Shown: piece after piece, positions 14,790-24,202 of the stretch
Position numbering within the stretch: position 1 is the stretch's first letter
Layout: every line of letters starts with the position of its first letter
Source: Flavobacteriales bacterium
GTDB lineage: Bacteria > Bacteroidota > Bacteroidia > Flavobacteriales_D > Crocinitomicaceae
Reading direction: 5' to 3'
Length of the DNA stretch: 64,000 bases
Assembly (NCBI GenBank): GCA_947460825.1
Contig: CANHHA010000003.1
Span: forward strand, 1-64,000
Position numbers and translations under genes: made by a program
Notes under the pieces: generated by a model
Seen by the model: only the letters and a program-made list of their open reading frames with translations
What the model was told of the DNA's origin: nothing
Database searches by the model: none

Positions 14790-17414
14790 TTAAAGCTTTC
14801 TTGCAACTTCAACTTCTTCGTATGCCTCTACTAAATCTCCAATTTGGATGTCATTAAACTTATCGATATTCAATCCACATTCGTAGTTATTCTTGACTTC
14901 CTTCACGTCATCTTTAAAGCGTTTCAGAGATCCAAGCGTTCCGTTATGAATCACAATGCCATCACGAATTACCCGAACCTTAGCGGAGCGTTTGATGATT
15001 CCATCGACTACATAACATCCTGCGATGGTTCCAACTTTCGTAATATCAAATGTTTCACGAATTTCAGCGGTTCCCGTTACTTTTTCTTCAATATCCGGAG
15101 ATAACATTCCCTCCATTGCCGCTTTAATTTCTTCAATGGCCTTGTAGATAATGGAGTAAAGACGAATGTCGATTTGTTCCGTGTCTGCTAATTTTCTTGC
15201 ACCAACGGTTGGTCGCACTTGGAATCCGATGATAATAGCGTCAGATGCTGAGGCTAAGTTAATGTCAGCCTCAGAAATTGCTCCAACTCCTTTGAGTACT
15301 ATATTTACTTGAATTTCTGGGGTTGATAAATTTTGTAAGGCATCAGAGAGGGCTTCGATCGACCCGTCTACATCCCCTTTAACAATAATATTCAACTCTT
15401 TGAAGTCACCAATCGCTAAACGGCGTCCAATTTCATCGAGTGTAATGTGTTTATTCGTACGAAGGCCTTGTTCCCTATATAATTGTTCTCGTTTAGCAGC
15501 AAGTGCTTTGGCTTCTTTTTCATCATCCAATACATGAAATTTATCTCCTGCACTTGGAGCTCCGTTGATTCCTAAAATCGATAGCGGTTGCGCTGGTCCT
15601 GCAACTTTCAAGGCCACTCCGAGTTCATCATGCATTGCTCTTACGCGACCGTAATGTCTACCTACAAGAACCACATCTCCAATCCGCATGGTACCGGCCT
15701 CAACTAAGATGTTGGTAACATATCCTTTTCCTTTGTCCAACGACGATTCAATTACTGTTCCAACCGCATTTTTATTCGGATTTGCCTTGAGCTCCAACAT
15801 TTCTGCTTCCAGCAAGACCTTGTCTAGTAATTCAGGGATATTTATTCCTTTTTTCGCGGAAATTTCCTGTACCTGATATTTTCCACCCCAATCTTCTACC
15901 AAAATATTCATTTGGGATAATTGTTCACGGATTCGGTCAGGATTTGCACCCGGCTTATCAATTTTATTGATGGCAAAAATCATGGGTACATTTGCGGCCT
16001 GCGCATGAGAGATGGCCTCTTTTGTTTGTGGCATGACATCATCGTCTGCAGCAACAATAATAATTGCAAGGTCAGTGACTTGAGCTCCTCGAGCACGCAT
16101 TGCGGTAAAGGCTTCGTGACCTGGCGTATCAAGAAAGGTCATTTTACGATTGTCTTTTAGCGTGACCGAGTAGGCACCAATATGTTGGGTAATCCCTCCG
16201 GCCTCACCGTCTGTAACGTTTGCGTTTCGAATTCTATCTAATAGTGAAGTTTTACCATGATCCACGTGTCCCATCACCGTAATAATAGGGGGCCTAGAAA
16301 CCAATTCTGTCGGTAAGTCTTCTACCGTTAGCACGGCATCTTGAACTTCAGCACTAATAAACTCTGTTTCAAAACCAAATTCGTCGGCAACAATTTGAAT
16401 TGTTTCAGCATCTAAACGCTGATTAATCGATGCGAAAATCCCTAGTGACATGCATGCAGAAATAACCTGTGTGGGCTGTACGCTCATCATACTTGCTAAT
16501 TCTGAAACGGTCACAAACTCTGTAAGCTTGAGGATCTTATCGTCTAGTTCTGCAGCCATCATTTCTTCTTGACGGCGCTGGGCTACATTATCTCTTTTAA
16601 TTCTTCGATTCTTGGAGGACTTAGATTTGGACCCTTGACCGGATAGACGAGCGAGGGTTTCTTTAATTTCCTTTTGAATGTCGTGTTCAGATATTTCCTT
16701 TTTTTCCACCTTAAAGGCACCCGGTTTCGCAGGTTGCGGTTTTGCTCCGGGAGAAGGCGTTTCTACCTTCTTTATGCGTTTCCGTTTGCGCTTTTCTTCT
16801 TCTGCGGCAGCACTCGAAGCACTAGATTTAGGACGCTCAACTGGTAAAACAATTTTACCTAAGACGGTAGGCCCTGTCAATACGGTACGTACGGTTTTAT
16901 GGGTTTCAATCACCGGAGCGGCAGGTTTTTCTTCAACCTTGGGCTCTATTGGTTTTGGAGCCTCAATCTTAGGTTCCGGCAAAACAACTTCCGGCTTTTT
17001 CTTTGGCTTTAAGGCCTCCAAATCTATTTTTCCTACCACATTCACGTGTGGCTCATTCGGTTTTGGTTTAACGGTTTCGGGTTCCAAAACCGCACGTTTA
17101 ATTTCTTCTAGATTAATATCATCTCCTTCCTCGTCCTCCGCTGGCTTTGGTTGAATGGGCAATGTTTCTTGGCGCGTATCTCTGAGTGAAATCGATTCCT
17201 TTTTCTCTTTTTGGGCCGAGCCTTTCGCCTGTTCTTTCAAGGTTTGGTCGGCTGCAAATTCGGTACACAATAACTGAAAATGCTCTGGGTCTAATTTCGT
17301 ATTTGGATTAGAGTCAATCGTTATGCCTTTAGAGCCTAAAAATTCCACTAACGTTGGCAATCCAACATTTAATTCACCTGCTGCTTTTCCTAAACGAATG
17401 GGTTTCCCTGCCAT
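14790..17414 (-). CDS. infB: translation initiation factor IF-2
   Basis: An 874-residue protein. The N-terminus has a small IF2-N motif ([20 protein letters not shown]), then about 200 residues of Lys/Pro/Glu-rich linker, a second IF2-N region near residues 285-335, and the G domain with [17 protein letters not shown] and NKID. Domains II-IV that bind initiator tRNA follow and end in VEVARKL. IF-2 brings fMet-tRNA to the 30S subunit and promotes subunit joining. It is the third gene of rimP-nusA-infB, 27 bases after nusA. The biased linker explains a long open frame on the opposite strand, which is not a gene. Confidence 0.97.
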   Translation of the reverse strand: MAGKPIRLGKAAGELNVGLPTLVEFLGSKGITIDSNPNTKLDPEHFQLLCTEFAADQTLKEQAKGSAQKEKKESISLRDTRQETLPIQPKPAEDEEGDDINLEEIKRAVLEPETVKPKPNEPHVNVVGKIDLEALKPKKKPEVVLPEPKIEAPKPIEPKVEEKPAAPVIETHKTVRTVLTGPTVLGKIVLPVERPKSSASSAAAEEEKRKRKRIKKVETPSPGAKPQPAKPGAFKVEKKEISEHDIQKEIKETLARLSGQGSKSKSSKNRRIKRDNVAQRRQEEMMAAELDDKILKLTEFVTVSELASMMSVQPTQVISACMSLGIFASINQRLDAETIQIVADEFGFETEFISAEVQDAVLTVEDLPTELVSRPPIITVMGHVDHGKTSLLDRIRNANVTDGEAGGITQHIGAYSVTLKDNRKMTFLDTPGHEAFTAMRARGAQVTDLAIIIVAADDDVMPQTKEAISHAQAANVPMIFAINKIDKPGANPDRIREQLSQMNILVEDWGGKYQVQEISAKKGINIPELLDKVLLEAEMLELKANPNKNAVGTVIESSLDKGKGYVTNILVEAGTMRIGDVVLVGRHYGRVRAMHDELGVALKVAGPAQPLSILGINGAPSAGDKFHVLDDEKEAKALAAKREQLYREQGLRTNKHITLDEIGRRLAIGDFKELNIIVKGDVDGSIEALSDALQNLSTPEIQVNIVLKGVGAISEADINLASASDAIIIGFQVRPTVGARKLADTEQIDIRLYSIIYKAIEEIKAAMEGMLSPDIEEKVTGTAEIRETFDITKVGTIAGCYVVDGIIKRSAKVRVIRDGIVIHNGTLGSLKRFKDDVKEVKNNYECGLNIDKFNDIQIGDLVEAYEEVEVARKL

Positions 17415-17441
17415 AATATTATTCCCTAATGTATTTCAAAA

Positions 17442-18677
17442 TTATTCAAATTCCGCATTCAAAATTCTGAATACCTCTTCAATTGTTTCTTTTTCTAAAT
17501 CGGTACGTTTAACCAATTCTTCAATATTCATTTCAAGTACAGACTTCGCAGTATCACAACCGATGGTTTTTAATTCATCAATAATCCACCCGTCTATTTC
17601 ATCTGCAAATTCTTCTAAATCAACGTCTTCCACATCCACTTCTCCATCGCGATACACGTCAATTTCGTAACCCGCTAATTTACCGGCTAGCTTAATGTTG
17701 TTTCCACCACGACCAATAGCTAAAGAAACTTGATCTGGTTTCAAAAACACTTTCACTCGTTTTTCTTCTTCATCAATTTCCATGGACGTTATTTTCGCGG
17801 GAGATAATGCTCGTTGAATAAGCAGCTGATTATTCGACGTATAATTAATCACATCAATATTCTCATTGCGCAGCTCTCTAACGATTCCATGAATTCGACT
17901 TCCTTTCATTCCGACGCATGCACCTACTGGATCAATACGGTCATCATAGGATTCAACCGCCACTTTAGCGCGTTCACCGGGCTCACGAACAATCTTTTTA
18001 ATGGTAATTAAGCCATCAAATACTTCTGGAACTTCCAATTCAAACAAACGCTCCAAAAACTCTGGGGCTGTTCTCGAGAGAATAATCACTGGAGTGCTGT
18101 TTCGCATGTCTACTTTTGAAACTACCGCTCGCACTGTTTCTCCTTTTTTGAAGAAATCTGACGGAATTTGTTCCGATTTCGGTAAAATAAGCTCGTTGTG
18201 ATCGTCGTCCATTACTAGGATTTCTTTCTTCCAAACCTGGTATACTTCTCCGGTAATTATTTCTCCTACGCGCTCCTTGTATTTCTTGTATAAATGATCT
18301 TTTTCTAATTCAAGAATTCGAGAAATCAGGTTTTGACGCAATGAAAGAACGTTTCGACGTCCAAAATCCATAAACTTAAATTCTTCCGTTACCTCTTCGC
18401 CGATTTCGAAATCAGGTTCTATTTTAATGGCATCAGAATAGGCGATTTCTGTATTTGGATCTTCCACTTCACCGTCATCAACGATCTCCTTATTTAGAAA
18501 AATCTGTACATCACCTTTCTCAATGTTCACAATTACATCGATATGTTCATCGGTATTGAACTTCTTTTTCAGCATGGCCCGAAATACATCTTCAAGCACA
18601 TGTTGCATGGTTTGCTTATCAATGTTTTTAAGCTCTTTAAACTCGGAAAAGGATTCAACTAAATCAATACTATTCAT
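17442..18677 (-). CDS. nusA: transcription termination/antitermination factor NusA
   Basis: A 411-residue protein of the length usual in Bacteroidota, lacking the C-terminal acidic repeats of E. coli. N-terminal RNA-polymerase-binding domain (about 1-125), S1 domain around residues 130-200 (VGEIITGEVYQVWKKEILV), KH1 (RIDPVGACVGMKGSRIHGI) and KH2 (VSLAIGRGGNNIKLAGKL), then a helix-hairpin-like tail. NusA modulates pausing, intrinsic termination and rRNA antitermination. In many bacteria it controls its own operon through leader terminators; a matching hairpin is present here in front of rimP. Confidence 0.97.
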   Translation of the reverse strand: MNSIDLVESFSEFKELKNIDKQTMQHVLEDVFRAMLKKKFNTDEHIDVIVNIEKGDVQIFLNKEIVDDGEVEDPNTEIAYSDAIKIEPDFEIGEEVTEEFKFMDFGRRNVLSLRQNLISRILELEKDHLYKKYKERVGEIITGEVYQVWKKEILVMDDDHNELILPKSEQIPSDFFKKGETVRAVVSKVDMRNSTPVIILSRTAPEFLERLFELEVPEVFDGLITIKKIVREPGERAKVAVESYDDRIDPVGACVGMKGSRIHGIVRELRNENIDVINYTSNNQLLIQRALSPAKITSMEIDEEEKRVKVFLKPDQVSLAIGRGGNNIKLAGKLAGYEIDVYRDGEVDVEDVDLEEFADEIDGWIIDELKTIGCDTAKSVLEMNIEELVKRTDLEKETIEEVFRILNAEFE

Positions 18678-18683
18678 TGGTTT

Positions 18684-19157
18684 TTATTTAAAGGATATTA
18701 CACGTTTTATTTCTTTTATTTCTTTCGCAGGGATGGCAAATTCTTCTGCTATAAGTTCATTTTTATTCTTTTCGTTTTTAACGATTCGTTCTATCGATAC
18801 TAAAAAACTATCGGCACTAAAGGACTTTAATGTCCCTTCAATTTGTACTCCGTCTGTTTTTAGAAAGGTCAAACGGCGGCCTGTATTCTTGACAAACTGT
18901 TTGTGATGGCGTAAGGGTCGATCCATACCCGCAGAGGAAACGTTCAGTTCAAAATCCACGGTTTCTCTATCCAGGTTATGCTCAACGTTCCGTGAAACTG
19001 ACATACAATCCTCAATAGAAACACCGCCCTCTTCTCTATCCAATTCAATACTGATCACATTTCGCGTTGAAATAGATAATTCCACAATAAAAAGCCCTCT
19101 ATTCAATTCCTGAATACGCTCTTCCGCTAATTTTAACACTACCTTTTTGTCAATCAT
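18684..19157 (-). CDS. rimP: ribosome maturation factor RimP
   Basis: A 157-residue protein with the two RimP halves: an alpha/beta N-terminal domain with LDREEGGVSIEDCMSVSRNV and DFELNVSSAGMDRPLRHHKQ, and an SH3-like C-terminal domain (VQIEGTLKSFSADSFLVSI). RimP helps assemble the 30S subunit. It is the first gene of rimP-nusA-infB; nusA starts 6 bases after its stop. The ATG lies only 3 bases after the U-run of a leader hairpin, and the promoter is about 50 bases upstream. Confidence 0.94.
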   Translation of the reverse strand: MIDKKVVLKLAEERIQELNRGLFIVELSISTRNVISIELDREEGGVSIEDCMSVSRNVEHNLDRETVDFELNVSSAGMDRPLRHHKQFVKNTGRRLTFLKTDGVQIEGTLKSFSADSFLVSIERIVKNEKNKNELIAEEFAIPAKEIKEIKRVISFK

Positions 19158-19160
19158 AGT

Positions 19161-19187
19161 AAAAAAAGAGGGGACTGTCGTCCCCTC
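19161..19187 (-). terminator. intrinsic-terminator-like hairpin in the rimP leader (putative attenuator)
   Basis: On the minus strand GAGGGGAC, loop GACA, GTCCCCTC (19187-19168) forms an 8-bp GC-rich stem, followed at once by seven T (19167-19161) and then the rimP ATG at 19157. It lies between the rimP promoter and rimP, with no gene upstream on that strand, so it can only act on this operon's own leader. The opposite strand lacks a T-run. Structure is seen; attenuation is inferred. Confidence 0.7.
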
Positions 19188-19206
19188 ATTATCATTTAAC
19201 CTAATA

Positions 19207-19238
19207 CAAAGGTAGGTTAATTATAAGAAACTTCCAAA
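19207..19238 (-). promoter_or_regulatory. Bacteroidota sigma-A promoter of rimP-nusA-infB
   Basis: Minus-strand TTTG (19238-19235), 20 bases, TACCTTTG (19214-19207). Transcription would begin near 19202, giving a leader of about 45 bases containing the hairpin at 19187-19168. Confidence 0.7.
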
Positions 19239-19252
19239 TCAAAAATTCGCAT

Positions 19253-19260
19253 TAATTTTG
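19253..19260 (+). promoter_or_regulatory. candidate -7 element of the DUF3109 gene
   Basis: TAATTTTG matches TAnnTTTG and lies 4 bases before the ATG at 19265, suggesting a nearly leaderless transcript. No convincing TTG element is visible at the expected distance. Confidence 0.45.
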
Positions 19261-19264
19261 AGGC

Positions 19265-19846
19265 ATGTTAATTGAACTCAACGACACCATTCTATCAGCA
19301 GAAATTTTCAAACGAAAATTTGTCTGTGATTTAGCATCTTGTAAAGGCGCATGCTGCGTTGAGGGCGACGCGGGTGCGCCACTAACTTCAGAAGAAGTAA
19401 TCCAAATTTCGGAGCACCTTGAGTACATCAAACCCTACATGCGCCGGGAAGGTCTTGCGGCAATTGAACGTAAGGGTGTTTCCTACCTGGACCAAGAAAA
19501 CGAACCTGTAACCATGCTTGTGGATGGGAAGGAATGTGCGTTTGTGTTTTTTGACAAAAATGAAACCGCCTTATGTGCGATAGAAGCCGCGCACCGCGCA
19601 GGAGCAATCGATAACATTAAACCCATTTCTTGTTCACTTTATCCCATACGTGTTAAGCAATATCCGAATTTTAAAGCACTCCAATTCGATGAGTGGAACA
19701 TTTGCGAATCCGCATGTGCCTGTGGAAGTAAGCTTGAAATGCCTGTATATAAATTTCTCAAGGAACCCATCATTCGGGCATTTGGGCAAGACTATTTCAA
19801 CGAGCTCGAACTTGTTGCCCCAGAAATAGAAAACATAGAGCCATAA
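19265..19846 (+). CDS. DUF3109 family Cys-rich protein
   Basis: A 193-residue cytoplasmic protein with the DUF3109 pattern: early Cys cluster in FVCDLASCKGACCVEGDAGAP, a central CAFVFF region, KPISCSLYPIR and a late cluster CESACACGS. The arrangement resembles zinc/iron-chelating YkgJ-type proteins, so a bound metal or Fe-S cluster is likely, but no biochemical role is known to me. It is a single gene divergent from rimP and convergent with ctaD, separated from the latter by a bidirectional terminator. Confidence 0.88.
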   Translation: MLIELNDTILSAEIFKRKFVCDLASCKGACCVEGDAGAPLTSEEVIQISEHLEYIKPYMRREGLAAIERKGVSYLDQENEPVTMLVDGKECAFVFFDKNETALCAIEAAHRAGAIDNIKPISCSLYPIRVKQYPNFKALQFDEWNICESACACGSKLEMPVYKFLKEPIIRAFGQDYFNELELVAPEIENIEP

Positions 19847-19848
19847 AA

Positions 19849-19867
19849 AAAGCCCCAATGGGGCTTT
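19849..19867. terminator. bidirectional terminator between DUF3109 and ctaD
   Basis: AAAGCCCC, loop AAT, GGGGCTTT forms an 8-bp stem between convergent genes. Upstream A-tract (19845-19851) gives a U-run for leftward transcription from ctaD; the rightward side has only TTT before mixed sequence, so it is stronger for the cox operon. Confidence 0.75.
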
Positions 19868-19873
19868 CAATCA

Positions 19874-21730
19874 TTAATGTTCTATTTCTCCTTCGGCTAA
19901 GGGCACATTCTGCGGAATAAAATCATCCGCTGCATCTGGTTTAGAGTAATCATAAGGCCAACGGTGAACAACAGGTAAGGCTCCCGGCCAATTTCCATGC
20001 ATGTGTTCCACTGGGGTTGTCCACTCTAAGGTATTAGACTTCCAAGGGTTTTGTGGCGCCACCGGACCTCTATAAATACTGTAGAAAAAGTTGAATAAGA
20101 AAATGCCTTGACCGACAGCTGCAATAATGGCAAACACCGTGATGATCACATTCAAATCCATGATCATATTAAAGGACTCCGTATCGAATTCACCAAAAAC
20201 AGAGTAATCATAATATCTTCTTGGTGCACCAGCAATACCCACAAAGTGCATCGGGAAGAAAACACCATAGGCGCCGACAATAGTTATCCAAAAATGTACA
20301 TACCCCATGCGATTATTCATCATGCGTCCATACATCTTAGGGAACCAATGGTATACCCCTGCAAACATTCCAAATACCGCAGACATACCCATTACAATAT
20401 GGAAGTGTGCAACAACGAAATACGTATCATGGACTGCAATATCTAACGCAGAGTCAGCCAAGATAATCCCTGTTACTCCACCTGTGATAAAGGTTGAAAC
20501 TAAAGCAATAGCAAACAACATGGCTGGCGTATACACGATAGAACCCTTCCACAACGTAGTTATATAGTTGAATACTTTTACCGCTGAAGGAATCGCAATT
20601 AACAAGGTGGTAAATACAAACACACTGCCTAAGAAGGGATTCATTCCGGTTATAAACATGTGGTGACCCCACACAATAAAGGATAGGAACCCAATCGCTA
20701 AAATAGACCCAATCATCGCTTTGTAACCAAAAATTGGCTTTCTTGCATTGGTGGCTATAATCTCTGAAGACAATCCAAGCGCTGGCAATAATACAATGTA
20801 TACCTCTGGGTGACCTAAGAACCAGAACAAATGCTGATATAAAATTGGTGACCCACCATGATTCGATAACATCTCGCTACCCACCATAATATCGGATAAG
20901 TAAAAACTTGTTCCTGCCATTCTATCCATCATCAATAGGAGTGCTGCAGACAAGAGAACAGGGAAAGAGAGTACGCCTAGGATTGCTGTAACAAAAAACG
21001 CCCATATAGTCAAAGGCATTCTTGTCATCGTCATTCCTGTTGTACGCAAATTCAATACCGTTACGATATAATTCAAGCTACCAATTAAAGAACCTGCAAT
21101 AAATATCGTCATTGAAAACAACCATAAGGTCATTCCGAATCCAGAACCGGATACTGCTTGCGGTAGCGCTGACAATGGCGGATACACCGTCCATCCAGCC
21201 ATCGCCGGACCGTTGCCTGTAGTTCCCCAATCTCCAGGGATATCAATTCCGAAAATCGAACCGTTCATCACGAACAACGAAAGGAACATAATCAGTGAAG
21301 AAAGGAAGAAAAACCAATAAGATAACATGTTTAAAAACCCAGATGCCATATCACGTGCACCTAATTGCAACGGAATTAATATGTTCGAGAAGGTTCCTGA
21401 TAATCCACCTGTTAAAAGAAAGAAAACCATGATTGTTCCATGAATGGTTACCAATCCTAAATACATGTCCTCTTTTAATACCCCTTCAGGAGCCCATTGA
21501 TCCCCTAAAAAGAAATTTAGAAAATCAGAACTTTCACCAGGCCATGCCAGCTGGATTCTAAATAGAATCGATAATAGCATCGCCACTAACCCCATAAATA
21601 CCGCAGTTATCAAAAACTGCTTGCCAATCATTTTATGGTCTTGACTGAAAATATATTTAGAAACAAAACTTTCTTCATGATGATGCTCGTGGTGATCATG
21701 AGAATGTACATCGTGCGCTGTTGAAGCCAT
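19874..21730 (-). CDS. ctaD: cytochrome c oxidase subunit I
   Basis: A 618-residue haem-copper oxidase core subunit with about twelve membrane helices. Key motifs: WFLGHPEVYIVLLP (CuB His and its cross-linked Tyr), HHMFITGM (CuB His pair) and HDTYFVVAHFH (haem a3/a ligands). A His-rich N-terminal tail (HDVHSHDHHEHHHEE) precedes the first helix and may bind metal. It reduces O2 to water and pumps protons. It is the last gene of the act-cox operon, 26 bases after coxB, matching the complex III-oxidase supercomplex known from Flavobacterium. Subunits III and IV are not in this run. Confidence 0.97.
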   Translation of the reverse strand: MASTAHDVHSHDHHEHHHEESFVSKYIFSQDHKMIGKQFLITAVFMGLVAMLLSILFRIQLAWPGESSDFLNFFLGDQWAPEGVLKEDMYLGLVTIHGTIMVFFLLTGGLSGTFSNILIPLQLGARDMASGFLNMLSYWFFFLSSLIMFLSLFVMNGSIFGIDIPGDWGTTGNGPAMAGWTVYPPLSALPQAVSGSGFGMTLWLFSMTIFIAGSLIGSLNYIVTVLNLRTTGMTMTRMPLTIWAFFVTAILGVLSFPVLLSAALLLMMDRMAGTSFYLSDIMVGSEMLSNHGGSPILYQHLFWFLGHPEVYIVLLPALGLSSEIIATNARKPIFGYKAMIGSILAIGFLSFIVWGHHMFITGMNPFLGSVFVFTTLLIAIPSAVKVFNYITTLWKGSIVYTPAMLFAIALVSTFITGGVTGIILADSALDIAVHDTYFVVAHFHIVMGMSAVFGMFAGVYHWFPKMYGRMMNNRMGYVHFWITIVGAYGVFFPMHFVGIAGAPRRYYDYSVFGEFDTESFNMIMDLNVIITVFAIIAAVGQGIFLFNFFYSIYRGPVAPQNPWKSNTLEWTTPVEHMHGNWPGALPVVHRWPYDYSKPDAADDFIPQNVPLAEGEIEH

Positions 21731-21756
21731 GTTTATTGAGTTTAAATCTTAATTAA

Positions 21757-22992
21757 TTAATTCATTGCGGTTTTAACGGTATCCGCGACAGGATTTGTTG
21801 CAGGTGCTGCAGGAGCAGGGAAGTAGGTGTCTTTAAAGGTTTTGGTGCCTTTGCCTTTCATCCATGCATTGTATTCTGCTTCTTCCAAAACAACGACCAT
21901 CATCTTCATTTTATAATGTGCTCCACCACAAATTTTATTACACATCAATACGTAATGAAACGTTGGAAGATTCTTGATTTTTCGCATTTCTGCAGTAGTA
22001 GTGTTTGGTGTAAATTTCATACGCGTACCATATCCCGGAACCGTATTCATTTGGGTTCTGAAATGCGGGAAATACGCGGAATGTATGACATCTTTGGATC
22101 GAAATGAAAGCTCATAAGGCTTATTCACACACAGGTACAATGTGTCGCGCTGTATGATATCATCGTACACGTGCTTATCTAAAGCTACATTGTGCGTGGA
22201 CTTCATTTGATTAAGCAAGCGAAGTAGGCGTTCTTTGGTGCCTAGATCTTTTCTCAGGACGTTCACCAAGGAGTCGGTAAGTACGGTATCTCTATTATTT
22301 AGTGTTTTTTGGATATCTAAAATACCTCCTGCTCCATGTCGCATTGCCTGTATCGATGAATCAATGGTTGCTGCAGTCATTAGGCCTAATTCGTTGGTTC
22401 CCGTGATTAATTTATAATCTGTCCGCCCTAGTGTGTTGTCACCGCCAGAATATCTTGCTGTCCAGTCGAATTGCTTAGAGTACAATTCAAGGCTGATGGC
22501 GTCTTTTGGTGAAGCGCCGGTTACATCGTTCCACGTTTGCAATCCAAGAATTATTACAACCGCTAATACTGCTGCTGGAACTACCGTCCACAACATTTCT
22601 AGTTTATTGTTGTGCGGGTAATAATATGCCTTAACTCCCGGGCGTTTTACATACTTAAATGAAAAATAAAACAGCAAGTAATTAGTTATAAAGAAAATTG
22701 CCGATACCAGCACGAGATTTAAGTTGAGTAACCAATCGGTCGACTCTCCCTGTATTGACGCAGCGGGTCCTCTGCCGGTCCAACCATATTTCAACATGAG
22801 GTAGATAAACCCTCCAAACTGAATTACCATAAAGGCAAGCATCAGCTTTGCGTTCAAATAATTGTCTCGCATTGGAATCTCATGTTCATCATGCTTTCTC
22901 AACTTGGCTGCTAATTCATACACTCTAACAAGTTGCGCAATAGCAATCGCACCTATTACAACAATCAAGATTATAATCAATTTACTTTCCAT
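21757..22992 (-). CDS. coxB: cytochrome c oxidase subunit II
   Basis: A 411-residue protein. Hairpin of two membrane helices in the first 160 residues and a periplasmic cupredoxin domain. The CuA site is complete: upstream His in HSAYFPHFR, then Cys351, Cys355, His359 and Met362 in CNKICGGAHYKM. Between the first cupredoxin strand (QFDWTARY, near residue 175) and the rest lies an insertion of about 90 residues, mostly helical and charged, absent from typical subunit II. Bacteroidota proteins often carry such an insert; its role is unclear. A Pro/Ala-rich tail ends the protein. Receives electrons from the complex III cytochromes. Confidence 0.95.
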   Translation of the reverse strand: MESKLIIILIVVIGAIAIAQLVRVYELAAKLRKHDEHEIPMRDNYLNAKLMLAFMVIQFGGFIYLMLKYGWTGRGPAASIQGESTDWLLNLNLVLVSAIFFITNYLLFYFSFKYVKRPGVKAYYYPHNNKLEMLWTVVPAAVLAVVIILGLQTWNDVTGASPKDAISLELYSKQFDWTARYSGGDNTLGRTDYKLITGTNELGLMTAATIDSSIQAMRHGAGGILDIQKTLNNRDTVLTDSLVNVLRKDLGTKERLLRLLNQMKSTHNVALDKHVYDDIIQRDTLYLCVNKPYELSFRSKDVIHSAYFPHFRTQMNTVPGYGTRMKFTPNTTTAEMRKIKNLPTFHYVLMCNKICGGAHYKMKMMVVVLEEAEYNAWMKGKGTKTFKDTYFPAPAAPATNPVADTVKTAMN

Positions 22993-23010
22993 TTCTTCCG
23001 CTTATTATCG

Positions 23011-24198
23011 TTAAAATTCGTGATGTATACTTTCATCCAAAAACGGGTGATTAACCGGCGTTAGAGGCGCACTTGCTAAGTTTTTAAACAAGATCAATAT
23101 GAAAACACCCGCCATAACCAAAGGCAATCCAATTTCTAAAAGACCAATATTCCAATTAGCCCCAAGGGAACCTCCGGAGACCATAATAAACACATCTAAC
23201 CAATGGCCTATTAAGATAACCAAACCAACGAACATGAGAACCCCTGTATCGCGTTTAGCGTCTCTTGACATTAAAATTAACATCGGGAAGACGAAATTAA
23301 TGAAGAACATTCCGAAATATAAATACTTATAGTTTTCTGTTCTCATTACATAATAAATCACCTCCTCACCAATGTTTGCATACCAAATAAGCATGTATTG
23401 TGAAAACCATAAATAAGACCATAAGAAGGAGATTGCGAAGATCCATTTACCAATGTCATGAATGTGAGAATCATTCACATGTGGTAAATACCCTTGTTTC
23501 TTCAAATAAATGGTAGTTAAAACAATAACGACCATTGCGGATACCCACATCCCAGCAAACGTATACCACCCGAACAAGGTACTATACCAATGTACGTCAA
23601 TGGACATCAACCAATCCCAGGCAGACGTTGAGCTAAATACAGCAAAGAATACCAAAAACGTAGCCCCCTTGCGATAATTTTTAAAGTGGATTTCGGTTCC
23701 GCCCACTTGATCTTCAAGTAAAGAACGCTTTCTGAACCCTCTCAAGAACAGTAAGTACACCGTAAAATAGACTAGGGTACGAAGCCAGAAAAACGCCATA
23801 TTTAGATATGCTGACTTCCCTTGAATGAGCTCATCTTCGGCTACCGTATGAGCGTCCATCCAAGTGTAAATATGAGCGCCCTTCATAAAGGAAATAGTCA
23901 GTAAAATCAATCCGAAAATTCCAATCCCGTAAGGTAGAAACAAGGCAACGGATTCTATAATACGCTTCACTACGGCATACCAGCCGGCTTCGGTAGCATA
24001 ATTTAATGCCAAGAAAAACAAGGCTCCCAAACCAATCGCCATAAAGAAAAAGGCATTGATTAAGCCGTTTGTCATTAAGCGTGTTGTGAAGTGTGCCTCT
24101 CCGATATTAGTTATTATTCCAACAATAGCTAATAGCGCCCCAACTCCGATTAAACCGAACGCTGTCTTTTTTGCTTTTTTAGTGATTGTAAATTCCAT
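23011..24198 (-). CDS. actF: alternative complex III subunit ActF (quinol:cytochrome c oxidoreductase membrane subunit)
   Basis: A 395-residue protein with about ten membrane helices, of the ActC/ActF family related to NrfD/PsrC. Recognisable pieces are FWLRTLVYFTVYLLFLRGFR, WDWLMSIDVHWYSTLFGWY and SFLWSYLWFSQYMLIWYAN. In alternative complex III it is a membrane subunit near the quinol site and interacts with the oxidase. I use ATG 24198, 4 bases after the actE stop; the frame stays open back to 24252 but that region overlaps actE and would put 18 polar residues ahead of the normal start. Confidence 0.92.
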   Translation of the reverse strand: MEFTITKKAKKTAFGLIGVGALLAIVGIITNIGEAHFTTRLMTNGLINAFFFMAIGLGALFFLALNYATEAGWYAVVKRIIESVALFLPYGIGIFGLILLTISFMKGAHIYTWMDAHTVAEDELIQGKSAYLNMAFFWLRTLVYFTVYLLFLRGFRKRSLLEDQVGGTEIHFKNYRKGATFLVFFAVFSSTSAWDWLMSIDVHWYSTLFGWYTFAGMWVSAMVVIVLTTIYLKKQGYLPHVNDSHIHDIGKWIFAISFLWSYLWFSQYMLIWYANIGEEVIYYVMRTENYKYLYFGMFFINFVFPMLILMSRDAKRDTGVLMFVGLVILIGHWLDVFIMVSGGSLGANWNIGLLEIGLPLVMAGVFILILFKNLASAPLTPVNHPFLDESIHHEF

Positions 24199-24202
24199 GA
24201 TC

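Noticed and set aside
16678-17154. 158-codon open frame antisense to the Lys/Pro-rich linker of infB
   Set aside because: It is a by-product of the biased codon composition of the linker; low-complexity Ser/Phe/Gly-rich product with no domain.
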